Source: Ignelater luminosus
Lineage: Eukaryota > Arthropoda > Insecta > Coleoptera > Elateridae
Length of the DNA: 64,000 bases
Direction of reading: 5' to 3'
NCBI GenBank assembly: GCA_011009095.1
Contig: VTPC01000422.1
Location: 94,368 to 158,367 of the forward strand
Shown here: in pieces, positions 1-13,139 of the stretch
Numbering within the stretch: position 1 is the stretch's first letter
How the letters are laid out: each line of letters opens with the position of its first letter
Notes under the pieces: generated by a model
Seen by the model: only the letters and a program-made list of their open reading frames with translations
What the model was told of the DNA's origin: nothing
Database searches by the model: none
Translations under genes and position numbers: made by a program

Positions 1-28
1 CACAATGCTAAAATGATTTTTTACTGTA

Positions 29-202
29 CAGTGTGGTTCAATTTCGATGGGATTAAATGGGTAACTTTCTTATTAGCACAGATAAATGAAATGGTAATGG
101 AATAAGCATGAAAAAAGAGATCACGAGTACCTAAGCCGTTTCCTCTTACCTGTGCTAATAAGAAAGTTGCCCATATAATCCCATCGAAATTGGACCACAC
201 TG
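29..202. mobile_element. Foldback MITE of Tc1/mariner type
   Basis: The two 52-nt arms (29-80 and 151-202) are inverted copies with three mismatches, separated by a 70-nt centre. The outer ends read CAGTGTGG and are flanked on both sides by TA (27-28 and 203-204), the target duplication expected of Tc1/mariner elements. There is no coding capacity, so this is a non-autonomous miniature element that would need a transposase from elsewhere. Its ends do not match the termini of the mariner-like element at 62.3 kb or the pogo element at 22.8 kb, so neither is an obvious parent. The high arm identity suggests it is not very old. Confidence 0.9.
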
Positions 203-204
203 TA

Positions 205-3200
205 CTGCTTTATACAAAGATTGATCACCATAATATCTTTAGTTATTTTTTATCATATACAAACTTAGAAGCAAGATAGCTTTTAACTATATAATAATTT
301 CCTTAAACAGATCCCCTTCATTTTGTTGTAGTTTCATTTTGCGTGTTTAGCATTTCCTGATACCCTTTACTATGTCAAATGATTTATGCTTTTGTTTAAG
401 TGAAGATATGAAAACTGTTCATTGATAACATTCTAAGGTATTGTTTTTGACTTATTTGTGTTTATGTTGATTGTAGTAAGTTTTTTTATCAGAAGAAGTA
501 AGTTAGATTTTTTCTCTTTAAATCTACCCTTTTAATTGACTTAGGTCAAGTCAGTTTCAGACAATTAAACAATAACAGAAATTTTGTTAACTGCCAGAAT
601 TAAATGCCATTCTTTATTTTTTACCTTTAATGAATTTGATCAAGTTACAAAATAAAAAAAAGAAAATCTTGCATTATATGAACGGGTCCATAAGTTATGT
701 AGGTATGCAGATTATAGATTTTTAGAGATGACAAATTCCCAGAATTCCGAAATTTTGTTGGCAAAACGGGATATCAATTGATCGGAATTCAGAAAGGTAA
801 CATGCCCATTTAAAATAGTTTGTAACTAAAAACTAAAGCGCTATTATAACAAAGAGAGAAATAAAATGAAATATTTCGAAATGATTTTTTGTTAAATTAA
901 AATCTATATTGAGAAGTATTTTACGGAAATAAAATACAATTTCAACATCTTCATATTAAGAACTAATTCTAATTTATTTTTTGTAAAGTATAAGTATTTG
1001 TCTTTGAAATCGTGTTTTACCTTCGCCAAATAATGAACACATAAATGTAAATTCTATAACAAATAATATTTTATTGATATTAGCAAAAGCTTATTTTCTA
1101 AGTATGCGTAATATACCTACACAATTTTTGATTTTATTTTTAGTAGTTGACCGAAGTTCAGAAAACTTAACCTTGACTTTGACATTCTTTATTGTATTTT
1201 GTATCCGTTTCGTTTTCTTTTTTTTTACTTTCTCGTTATCTAAATTATGTTAGCTATACGACAACGTTATTGTGTATAAATAAAACATATATTTGAGGCG
1301 ATTTAAAAGCCTAAAGAACAATAAGGAAGTAGGTAATTTTCAGATTTGTTGAAAGTTAACGAACGTAAAAATAATATGACTCCGTTTATGGTCCGCATAG
1401 GATGGTGTTTAGTAAATTTAGTAGTTTTTATTGACCCCGGAAAATGCGTGCTTAAGAAAAAGTAGGTATAACGAACACGCAAAATTTACTTTTCGAGATT
1501 TCTATATAAAATTTTCCCCATTTATATTCTCCCAAAGAGTTTACCGAATTTTCTCCTCATAACTTAGTCTAGGGAAGTAGATATCTCGGATCAAGCTAGG
1601 CATTGACAAAGTGCCCCGAAGTAACCTGCAATAAACATAAATAGATAATGTGCAAGTGAATAAGAGGATTTATGAGGGGCAATTCGGCGTGGCCAACTGC
1701 AATCCATGTTAACTGACAGGATTGGTGTACGTGGTTGTTCAAGTTACACCATAAAATACTTAGTTGAAGCGAAAGAGCAATATAGAATGGTAACGAATGT
1801 TTTTATACAAACCAAAGGTAGCGATTGGTTTCATCTATTGCTTTTACAAACCAATTCCACTGTCGCAACGTTCCGCTTCCTTGCCGTAATAACTTAGTTG
1901 CGTTTTCGAAGGTTAGTGCCCCTTAATTTGAGCAATTTTAAGAAGAAATGTCCGTTATATAATAAAGAAGAATTAGTTTTAGATGCCTATGAGTATATTT
2001 TGTAGGAAAAAGCACTGGAAACAACAAATTCCTGTTTAACGTGCAATTTACTGGTAGGAGGCGTATAAAATGAAAAGGAAATGAACTAATAATGACTTGG
2101 TACGAAATCTTAATTAAAATAGGCCTCCTTTAACAGAAACACGTAAAGGCGACGAATATCTTTAAGTATTTACATACAAGCGAAAGTGATTCCCTGCTAC
2201 CACTTATTTGAATAGATAACACTATAGGAAGGTCTATAAATTATTTCCTAATTAAATTTGTATTTTGTCGTTCTTCTTGATATATTATAAAATCATTAGC
2301 GTAACTGATAAAAGTATAAAAAAAGAGAAGCTGTCGCTACTTTTTGTGACGAAAAATGTTTTTTCTTTTTATTCTGTAACACAACTGAGAGGTGAGAACA
2401 AATTTAGCGGTGCTGTAAGTAATTGATTTGGTTTAAAACGGCGAAGAATTAATAATTCTTTGAAGTTTTAAAAATCATCTTCAGTTCTTAACACTAAAGT
2501 AAGCAATTATTATAATTGAGATTTAAAATTATTTCGGCCTAATTTAGTTTCTTACTTTGCATTTTGCTCCTAACGGTAACAAAACGGTGAGATACGTTCC
2601 GTTGCCAAAGTATACAATGAAATATGAACTTAGCACTTCTACTAATAAAATAGCAGGGCTATTCACGATGTTTACAGATGAATGTAATAGTAATCGGTAA
2701 AATCTTTTGAAAGCTAAAAATGATTAAAAATTAAAATACATTTAACGGCTGCCAACCTGTCATTTCTACAGAAATACTGATTTAGAGTATGAATAAAGGA
2801 TTTTTTTATTATTCTTTGGTATGTTATGCTTATAATTTAATATCTTCTTCTTGCAACGCTTTATTGGAAGTTAGTTAAATTATACGTTTCGTTCTGTAAA
2901 TAAAGCAATAAAAAAAAAATCTTTGGCCTTGGAATGTAAAGCCTTGTTAAAAATCGGCAATAATAAGACGTAAATACGACTACCTGCCATCTATCTATTG
3001 AAGCCACATTTTTGCCAAGAAGAAATGGGACAATACTAAATTCTCAAAATATTATTTACAGCGCAATTCGGTCTTTCCTAAAACTTTCGAGGATTGACCG
3101 TTCCAGAGCGGTTTATGGTAAAGGGACTACTTATGGATGGTTGCACTACTTGCTAACATAATTTGTCAACACTAATAAAGTTTTACACAACTTTAAGTTC

Positions 3201-3810
3201 ACTGACATTTAAAATTTGCCGAATACCGATCAACAACCTCCAAACTCACAGGTACAGGTTGTAAATAGTTTATCAGAATTTTAAAGGTTTAATGGAGCAT
3301 TGTTAATGGTTGTACGCTTTTTGCATATTGAATTTAATATTTAACTGGGACGGAAAAAGATATTATTGCTTTATAATATTCTTATAAAAAGACACACGTG
3401 ATGAATTAAGAATTGATAAACTAGAAATCTATGAAAAAACAGCATGATATACTTGGCACGTACGCTCCTCGAACAAAAACACTGTTTCATTAGTTATATA
3501 CTAGGTACAAACTTCTGTAAAAGTAGCATTCAAGTTGTAAAGTAAATAACAGCAAATTCATAGAAAAATAAATATTCTAAATCTCTTTTAAACAACACCT
3601 TTTATTTTTGTTCATTTGGTTTTGTTTAATTAAATACTACTCGTAATTAAATCAGGGGTACCTTAAATGAAGTGACAATGTTTCAGTAAATCTAGTGCGG
3701 AGACTGCTGATCAAGTTGTATGTATTTTGACCAAGAAGAAATTATTCAAAATAAGAACCTCTTCAGATACTTCAGATTTTTTAAAGCCCATGCTAAACTA
3801 TAAAATATCC
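205..3810. other. AT-rich spacer, no gene seen
   Basis: Stop codons are frequent in all frames and the only open frames are short and without family resemblance. There are many A/T runs but no convincing splice-bounded exon, RNA gene or repeat. Confidence 0.6.
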
Positions 3811-3840
3811 TGTGCTGGTATTCACTAATAAACCAGCACA
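3811..3840. repeat. Short perfect inverted repeat
   Basis: TGTGCTGGT (3811-3819) pairs with ACCAGCACA (3832-3840) across a 12-nt loop. No promoter or gene context is visible, so this may be chance or a transposon scar. Confidence 0.4.
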
Positions 3841-3849
3841 AAACGATTA

Positions 3850-5725
3850 TGGAAAGCGTCAACGTACTTGCGAAGCGTGCCCATAAGGAATAACCACAAT
3901 GGAATATCAAAAGTACCGATAACATTACACTTAGGCTTACTGTTAGGATTCTGAAGGTATGACATTTCTTTCTGTTCTATGGTGCGAGACCAAATCCGAA
4001 TGAAAATCAGTGTACTACTGGTTTAGGTTCAGCAAATATTGGTACAGTAAACGCATACAATGATTACCTTATCAGTTATCAGCAAGGAGCGATATATTGT
4101 CCGTAAACTTGACTGTAAGTGCTCATAAACACGTTGTGCTTATGGATACTACTTAGCTGGACAATCATACACAATTTTCGTAACATAGTGATGTCGTTCA
4201 CGCGAAACAATCTGTCTGTTAGTGGCTTACATGCACAAGTATCTTAGTTAACTTGGCACTGTTACGTCACCATGATGTATCAACTAATCTCTGTTTGGTC
4301 ATCAAATACAAGCACAAGAGTTGATGATCGCATCAAATTTGTCGTGGCTTTCGTGTGGAACCACTGTAATGTAGAGGTGACGATCACTTTCTGGAATTTG
4401 TCCTTGTTACGCTTCAAGCGTCAGTTCGTTTGAAGTTTGATGATTCTCAAGTTCAAGGATTACTCTATTTTCTTACTATTATCAAGTCTCATTATATTTT
4501 TTTGAAAACAGCTTTCGGATTAATGAGATAATCTTTGGATTCTTTTTACTTCTCTATTAGTTCACAGCTTAAGTTGGTCTAATCAACTCTGTCATATCTT
4601 GAAGTCTTCTACCCTACCTTGGTAAACAATTTGGACATCTATTCGTATTTTTAAGCATCTAGAAGCGATTTGTTGTACAGCAAACTGAGTAGGTCTCCCA
4701 TCACTATCTGATATCTGTTGATACACGTCGATATCCAATAACTAATTTTTAATTGCTGTATAGTTTGTTTCTCACACAAAAGATTTATCATTAGTAACTG
4801 ATACAACAAGAATTCGAAGCTGTGCGGAAGCGAATATAAGATTTCAAACGAAGGATTAAATTCTAAGTATCAGATGTTATGTGATTGAATGAAGACGTTG
4901 GCTGGCTGATTTCGCTGCTTCCCAGTCATCGCCATGAAGCGCCCTGTTACTCTGACTGGAGTCGGAAACTATCTGTGGTTGACTTCCCCTTCACTACTGA
5001 TGATAAGGTCGCTATGGGGAAAAGGTTTCATTCAGTCGTCCGTGCTCTCCAAGATGGTGAGGTACTATGAGAACTATCAAAGTTCCATTGCAACTGCCAA
5101 ACCTCTTCACCCAGCTACACTATACTACGCGCCGACTAATCTGCGGTGGTGTTGTTCTGAACAAGCATTGTTCAGATCACCGTCGGTAACATCTTTTGAT
5201 GCTGCGCTATCTCAATATCGTTTATAACACTATGATGACAACCCAAAACGCTTTCATGTTGACACACTTGTATTCCTGTTAAATAATGCGTGGGTAAGAA
5301 GTTCCACACCATTTGTGATCTTTACCACGGTTCCATTGCGGCTACTTCCACCATGGAGAAAACAAGATGTAAGATTTTTACAAGCCATTCCATCCGCGTT
5401 ATACGAAGTGCCTGCCGGCGTACGTACATGCTGAGAGCTGACCTTATCCATTATGACTGCATTCAGTTTGTCAGCATGTTCGAGATTTTAAAGCTCCCGA
5501 ATCTGCAAGCTGATAGCACTATCTACTGTAAACGATCATTGTGGTTGTAGGAAAAAAGGACTTCAGAGGAACCCGAAAGGACGACGATGCTATGGAACGA
5601 AGAGCCTTATACAGTAATCGGTCCCTGCTTTTGCGGTGTCAAGGGTTTACGATTGAAATCTTCGATCCATTAACTAACTTTGACTGTATTGCGTTAAATG
5701 CTGTTTGTTGTAGTTGTCAGTAATA
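3850..5725. other. GC-elevated patch with several quasi-open frames
   Basis: Base composition is visibly richer in G and C than the flanks, and stops thin out in several frames. Open stretches on the plus strand include 4885-5070, 4934-5227, a stop-free run from about 5236 to 5430, 5290-5550 and 5541-5723. On the minus strand there is 5254-5451. None shows a motif I recognise and no frame continues through the whole patch. It could be an old transposon or retrotransposon, an acquired sequence, or a very decayed host or viral gene. I assign no function. Confidence 0.35.
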
Positions 5726-8700
5726 AACACTGCAGTTAAGTTAAATTGTTAAATATGGTAGGTAACTTATTCGCAGCCTAATTCTAATTCCCAAAGTGTT
5801 AGGAATGGTGATTTGAGAAGGTTAATTTCAAAGATTTTTCAAATTAGTACAACGTTCACAAAAACAACTTAGCGACTGAATCCTAGTTCTTTCATTGGTC
5901 ATTTACTTCTACTAACTTTATATGTGTCAGGCAAATAGATATGGATACAGTAGTATCCCTCTACCTCTTCGTCCTACAGTCTGCAATTATTTGGTAGATA
6001 TTAGCAAATTCTGTTTTCTAGGAATTTCTATATATTAATTATGTCTGACGATACAAAGTATTTTCAACTTACGAAATTTGAAAATTTACATGTAATATTT
6101 AAAATAACAGGCATTTTAAGATACTATCAGTATCGGAAATTGAAATCATGCAATCAGACCAGTTCTAATGACAAGGATTGAGCTCTGTTCAAGCAAATAA
6201 AATCATTTCGATCAAACATGTATAAATCATAGAGACAATTGGTGTTATTATTACAAAGCAATGGTTTATAAACAAGAGCGATTGTGTTTTGAAATCTGGT
6301 GATAAATCAACTGATAGAAGGTGCTAGTGTTTACATTATAAAAGTAAACTATGCAATTTTCAATAAACTATTTTTCAGTAATATGAAGTTCTAACAACAA
6401 AAGTATTTTTATAATAGTACTTAAAACAAAATAAAAAGCCTTTATTGTAATATACGTATGAAGGATCAAAGACAACACTCATATGTTAAGCTTAAACGTC
6501 AAATTAGCACAAACAACGTACTATTCTTTTTATCTAGTATTTACCTTTTATGGGTCAATAAAAATGTTGCAGTGAAACAAAAAGCTGAAAATTAAAAACA
6601 ATGAAAAGCTCGTATTTTTGTTTGGATGAGAGTTTAGTTTTAATTAACAAAACTTTTATATTAACACTAGAGAATCAGTACTGAAAATCATACAATGAAA
6701 GCTTTTAATCTGATGAATACGCTACATAGATCAATAAAAATAACAAGAAACTCCCTACTCGTACAAATGAATAAATGGCACTTTGGTATAAGCAATGGAA
6801 AGTGAAAGATGTAATGTTCCATGTTCCTTTTATTCATCAACAAAAATGAAGCAATAGTATTGATTTTGAACTTTTGATTGTTATTTCTTATGTAATGGAA
6901 AACGCACTTTCAGTCTCGTGTAAACAAAATCTATTCTATAAGATATAATTTATAACGCAAACTTTTGTTTTCTTTTAGTAATATAAAATAACAGAAATGA
7001 TATTACGTAATATAAATGGATATTGGAGTTAAAATTAATTTTATTTTATTTATTATTATTAGAATAAATCAGGGTACCTATAATTAATGAAATACTCGTG
7101 TCTTCTTGAATTCATTAATTGACCAATACACATTTAGCTCAGAAAATCCAAGAAGCTTTGAAGAAACTTTTTGTAAAATACAGAATAATACACTTTTACT
7201 ACTGCACACATGGAACCAGCACGTTCTATTGAGCACAATATTATATACAGTCAGCACACTCTTAACATTTGTAAAACTTAAAGAAAAACGTTAAAAAGAC
7301 TCCACACAACTGTATGACCTCTGGATGATAAGCTTGAGAAGCATCACATGTACCACACGTACTCAGAGTGTTAATTCACAGGATTTAAAATTTCTTCTAG
7401 ACTCCAAATACCCCAGAATATACAGCAAAAAACTGCGAATAGCACTAGAGCCAGAGAATCATCAGGCCTAAATCTCAAATTATCTCCATTAAAACATTTT
7501 TAAATACGTTTCCACTTTCCACCTACATAACGGAATCTACTACAGTTTTAATCTTTCAAGCAGATTAAAAACTGATTTTACATTTCATTTAGAGAAATTA
7601 TTTCGGTCGGTTATTTCATAAATACTCCTAGAACACTAATCAATATTCTGGTTTGAATAAGTAGTGACAATAACAGCATTCTAATAAAATTTATTATACA
7701 ATAATTTATATATTCTGTGCAGAATACCCGTACGCGTTCAGTATCGATCATCTATGGGAAAATTTTTTCAAATACTTGTCCTAACTTCTTGTTAGATATT
7801 TCATAATTAATAACAGTAACAGAAGAAATTCTGAGTTAATTAAAAATGTGAAGATAAGTTAATTTTTAATGTCTGATACGCCTGATCTCATGAACTTTCT
7901 AAGGTATACTACTAATATAACTGAAATTACGTTCTCTGGGTTCTGTATTAAAATTATTGTTCTTTTTACAGCTGCGGCGAACTAATAATGATTGCATTAG
8001 CAGCACCAAAGTTTGCATTGCTAATTTAATATTTGCTAGACTCTTTTTTCTACTTTTTTAATTTAAGAACTTCACTTTAAATAAATGGTTTTATTAACCT
8101 TTTTAATATAATACATCACATATACATATGTATGTATATTAAAATATTAGTAATACAGAAGCGTACGTAATTCGCAAAATTATTCGGTAACCTTCACCGT
8201 CCATGACATTTTCTGAAGTTCAATTCCTGAACAAGTACTTCAAATACATTTCAATGAAGTAATGGTGCGAGAAAACTATTAAAATGTAAGTAACAAACAA
8301 GTTGTTTAGAAAGAATACTAAGTAGTTACCTAACATTTACTGGGAAAATGATGGTGAATTAATAAACCGGGCACGCTTGTGAAGGACATTAGGAAAAAGT
8401 TAATGAAAGTTAGTTACAATTGATAAACAGTTCCATTAGTAATAGTGTCAGTATTAAATAAAAATTAAAAAAACTTAATAATACGTTCCTATAATATAAA
8501 AACCCTAAAATAATTATTATTAGGAAGTGATCAGATCTTAAGAGGCTTGAAAAGTGGTGCATTATAATAGAGCAAGAAACGATTTCCAAATCAATCAGTG
8601 CTTTGTGACTTTCATCTATTTTTAGAAGTTTGTTATCGACTTATAGTAAAATTATATTTGCGTTTTAAAGCTGGTTATCAAAATTTCAAAATATACTTTG

Positions 8701-9034
8701 AAGTTTTATTAGCATACACTAATAGGATGGCAAGAGATCATAAATTAACCTCATGCGTATTCAATTACTACACTCATTTTCTTTGTGTGGAAAATCTCGA
8801 TCGAAATCGAACCTGCAATCCTGCCTCGACTTGATAATCAGAGAAGGAACCCAAAAGTATAGTTCACATAGATATTGTTCATGCGAAAGATATAACTCAG
8901 ATGCTCTAATTGCACAGTAGTGTGCAGATTAGTTGGGATAAACAGAATAATTACAGACAAAGGCCTAGTATAAAAATTTATATATAATTTCTTTATATTT
9001 TGATAGAAAGTATGGTCTCAATTCGCTTTGTTCG
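5726..9034. other. AT-rich spacer, no gene seen
   Basis: There is nothing beyond short random-looking open frames and A/T runs. An acceptor-like pyrimidine tract ending in CAG near 7970 has no matching donor or open exon. Confidence 0.55.
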
Positions 9035-9039
9035 TCTCT

Positions 9040-9640
9040 TATTCATTGAATCAATGAGTTTCCTGCAATCTCCTTTACTTCTGGGTCGCGATATCAGACT
9101 TTTTGATGATACTCTCGTTTACAAATTTTCTAGTCTGGTGAATTTCTAGTCTTCTCCAGCATTGTCAACTTTCCTTGGTGAAAAAGCTGTTGATGTGCTT
9201 GAAGTTGTGGTAGTAAGCCAGACCCTGCTGCAATAGCTTATTACCGGCAGGAAACCGCTTATACATTGTAGCATATCGCTGTACTTTCCACTATCCATCG
9301 TTCCTTTAATGGAGTAAAAAATTTCTGGTACGGAAGCCTTTGGTGGGTATTGAGCACCAAACAAAATGAACTTCAAAATGTGTTTCGTCAGGAAAAAATC
9401 ACATTCTCCTAATTCTTCACAGTCCAGTCTTTATATTTTTCTGTCTTTCCTTCTAATAGTAGATGTCAAAAGCTGTGCCGTGCGCGGCGGCTACATTCCA
9501 CAATGCAATGGCACACGGTGGAAGCACGTATGTTCACCCCATCAAACGCAATTTCTCTTTTGATGCCACTTCTGATCTTCTTCGGATTTATGATCCTGAT
9601 TCTTCGAATTAGGACATCGTCCCTAGGCGTAGTTTTTCTC
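9040..9640 (-). pseudogene. Tc1-like transposase remnant
   Basis: Read on the minus strand, several frames together rebuild most of a Tc1-type transposase. From the amino side these are a helix-turn-helix stretch beginning RDDVLIRRI (about 9620), a second recognition part with ASTVHCIVE, then YKDWTVKN ahead of a first catalytic block readable as PDETHFEVH. KGTMDSGKYSDML (about 9260-9320), a typical Tc1 stretch, follows, and then a block that aligns with the QQD region. In that last block the sequence reads LLQQGLAYYHN, so the second aspartate appears to be glycine. Several frameshifts and stops break the gene and the carboxyl end is blurred. I could not find terminal repeats. It is a dead, old copy. 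Confidence 0.72.
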
Positions 9641-11592
9641 CTTTCCCTTTTTTTGACGTGTTTACGAATTCCGTGTCTTTATACAACCTGACAAACTTTG
9701 ACACATTGGATTTTTTGCAATTACCTACACGCCAACGTTACGGTATCAAATTCACAGCTTCTCACTTGCGAACAAAACAAACTTGTTGATTTAGGGAGTA
9801 GGAATTTCCAGCTACGTCTCCGACACTACTAAATATGACTGCAAACCGTCAGACTGACGAATAAGTACAGAACAGTAATATCTAAGACAAGTCTAGAGAG
9901 AGAGAAGTCACTCTGCTATAAGCACAAACTTGCATTACAGGGTTCACACATTCTTGTCCCAATTAATCTGCGTGGCACTGTTATTCCTCTTTCTAATGAC
10001 TCATTTGATCTAGAACCAAATTGTCTAAATCTACTTTTAAAGTTCAGTGCTTATGTTACTAAGAAAATAACTTGATTAATCACTTCGGCCGCACAGCGTG
10101 GCAATAACGATACCCGCAATCAATACACTTTGCATAGTGTAAATGAGGCATGCAGAGAAGAGCTATAAGAAGCTTGGAATTGGGAAGAAATTTTCTGAAT
10201 CTGAGTTTGAAACCTTTGGCCCATATGACCTCAGTAGTCGGTTCCCAAAATGAAAAAGCAAAAGTAGATAACTAAAACACAGGTACACCTGCAACGGAGT
10301 AATAAGTCTCTAAACACAGCATTACGTGCAGCGTAATAAATACCATTCAGAGGCAAACCTAACTTGAAACAAACAAAATATATATAGCTTTAGGTTTCCG
10401 TACAATTACACAGGGGACTTTGCTGCGACAACTTCTTTTTGCGGCAGGGTATATTAGGAAAATACCAAGAAAGAAGAACAACTCAAAATAGTGTATTTTC
10501 CTAAAAGATATCTTCAAACTTGAAGAGTGATTTCTACTTTTCATAAAGATCACAGAAGTTCATACAGAAATGGGTACGCAAACCCTTCCTTTACAAGCCA
10601 AGGGTAGTTTAAGAATCTAAGGTAATATTTAAGTTTTTTTATTTTCCTTTAAAAATTAAGTAACCTTATTAATTAATATGTTGCTTGGAATTGTTGACTA
10701 TCAATGAAATGACATAACGAGTTTCTTTTGATTCTTTGATTTTCTATTTTGCTGTTCATTTCCTGTAGAGGAAAGGTAATTGAAGATTAGTGCAGTTTAA
10801 CGTTTGTGCAGAGAAATGTTTTCTTTAAAACCAAGCAACATTTCTTTCGATCCATCAATGATTGCGAGTAGGGGGTCTTTTGCTTCTTTTTGTGGTTGTT
10901 ATCTCTGATTTGGATACAGGGAGCAGTCTGAATTCTTAATTTAGAGTAAGCCAGTTTAAATCGAGTTAAAGAGAATTCCGAAACTAACACTGAAAGAGTA
11001 GCATTAGAAATGCAAGTATCTTATGAAAAATACAGAAAGTCTTTTGAAAGTCACAATTTTAGCTGTAGCACCTGTACGACCTCTATCTGAGGATAATCTT
11101 CAGTCACAAATTAGGTAAGTTTCAAGTCGAAATTTTTTTACCGATGAAACACAATTCTTAAAAAGTATCATTGCGAACTTTACAGAGGACTCACTATTGG
11201 GCACAAGAAAATCCTTATACTGTCATTTAATTCCGATAAGCAGCCCTTTTTGTGTAATGTATGGCCTGGTATGGTAATCAGAGCATATTTGATTAACACA
11301 TTCGTTATTATTTTTTCTATCCTTTATTTGAAGAGATATCGGAAAACTAAAACCACTTTTCCATTGCCACTGTTTGTTCTCTATTAAAATAAGCTAACAA
11401 AATTCCTGTACAACGTTTTGGTTTCGAGTAACCATCATCAACTTCATTTTTTTAAATAGGCTGAAAAGCAATTAAAAATTGTTTTGGATAGCTCTTGTTG
11501 TCACGATTCTAATGATGTAAACATGTGCCATTTAGATACTACCACCCGTACTTAAAGGACAAAGCAAAAGGTATTTTTAGAAGAAAATCTAC
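9641..11592. other. Spacer, no gene seen
   Basis: Short open frames on both strands (for example 10359-10553 and 10787-10990, minus) are AT-driven and show no motif. No repeat or RNA gene was recognised. Confidence 0.5.
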
Positions 11593-13139
11593 TTGCACTT
11601 TTGGAAGACGTTCTGCTGCAAGTTTGACATCAATCTTGGTTTACGGTTGATGAATTTTAGGTATATTTCAGTGAAATTGTTAGAAATTGTCTCAACACCA
11701 TATGCTCCAACCGAAATGAAACATCTGAGTTCGACTAGATCTTCGAATTGCAACTTGCCTGATATCTTTGAAAATGAAATTACATTAGTGATGCCACTGG
11801 GGCTTTCTTCACGTGCAAAAAAAACAACTTGTTGCAATATTATTAGGGCAATCTGCTCGTTCATTAAAGGTACTACTTTATGTTTGGGTTCGCAAATTTC
11901 TGACGCTTCTAAGAAATTCAGTTTGTGTTTGTTACGAGTATTGCAAACAAATGCACAATTGTATAATGTGGTTGTTTGTGATTGTAGGACGATTGTGTTT
12001 TATTAGGTGTTTGGCATAATTGGACTTAAATCAGCTACTGCAAGTGTTGGATGAAGAATGACATTCATGATTTTTGGTTGAATTTTGGATCAAATTAGCT
12101 GGTTACTATAACAACTTATGTTTATTTATGCCTTTGAAAATGATATTGTAATATCAAAATGCGTCAGGCTAATAAACTTGTGGTTATAAGTGTAATGGTG
12201 TTTTTATTATTATAATTTTATCAACATGGAGTTCCTCAAAATAAGTCGGAAGATTGATTTATTACCTGTTATTCTTAAAGACTGCCATTTTTTTCATTTT
12301 TTTTATTTATTTCTTATTAAACTGTATGGATTTTGCAGTTCGATTTGTAGATATCCATTATCCGATCTTTCTTGTACAGTGTATTATTTAGACAGTTTTA
12401 GTTTCTCCTTTCTTAAGCAATTACCAATAATGTAAGAGGTTGCCAATGGTATTTCCAACGTATCTATCAACAATAAAAGACAACCTTTACGGTTATATAA
12501 ACAAAAACGAAACACTGATGTTCGAAATGCTTACTAGGACAGATGTTCCAAAAACAATTCATCCTCTGTTTGATCAAATTTGCACTTATCAGAGATGATC
12601 AGCAATGTTACCATTTACAGGTTTTACTACAGATTTTTGGTTATTTACTTACTCTTTGCTAAGTGTTGAATATTTTGACTTCCAAGCTTGAAACGATATT
12701 TTTTAAAGATCATATAGTGTGCATAGCAGAATCTGTTGCTAACTGTTACTTTGTGTGATGTGAGTAGCTTTTGGGTGTATTTTGTTTTAATTGAAAAGTG
12801 TTTAGTGACGTTTGGCATAACTTGAAGCAGTTGTGCTTAAGTTTTAGATATTGAAGATATTTTTTCTTCTAAATCTTCCAAGATGTTTTTGAAGTTTTAT
12901 TCAAAACAAAAATAGACAGCACTGCAACCTTGCATACATGTTCAGATCAAAACCAACGTAAGAGATACAATTTCATACAAAATGTCTTTTACTTAATCAG
13001 TATATGTATATCCTACAATACTAGAAAATTGCTAAGCATTTATATGCTCTTGATTCTCCTAATGCATTTAATTAAATCTGCTGAGATGATTCACAAACTA
13101 TATAAGTTATTCTCAGAAATAAACAATAACGTAAATTAA
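11593..13139 (+). other. Possible very decayed coding stretch, perhaps hAT-like
   Basis: A 137-codon open frame (11593-12006) has no recognisable motif. Further along, a frame around 12540-12660 reads VPKTIHPLFDQIC and then TGFTTDFWLF, which loosely resembles the TTD-W-TS region of hAT transposases. The resemblance is short, frames are broken, and AT-rich chance similarity is a serious alternative. No terminal repeats were found. I regard this as unproven. Confidence 0.2.

Noticed and set aside
8775..8850. tRNA-like sequence on the minus strand (GGTTCGATTTC)
   Set aside because: The T-stem does not pair and no complete cloverleaf can be drawn.
11589..12019. Overlapping open frames on both strands as genes
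   Set aside because: Open frames overlap on both strands with no motif; at most a decayed transposon, recorded with low confidence.
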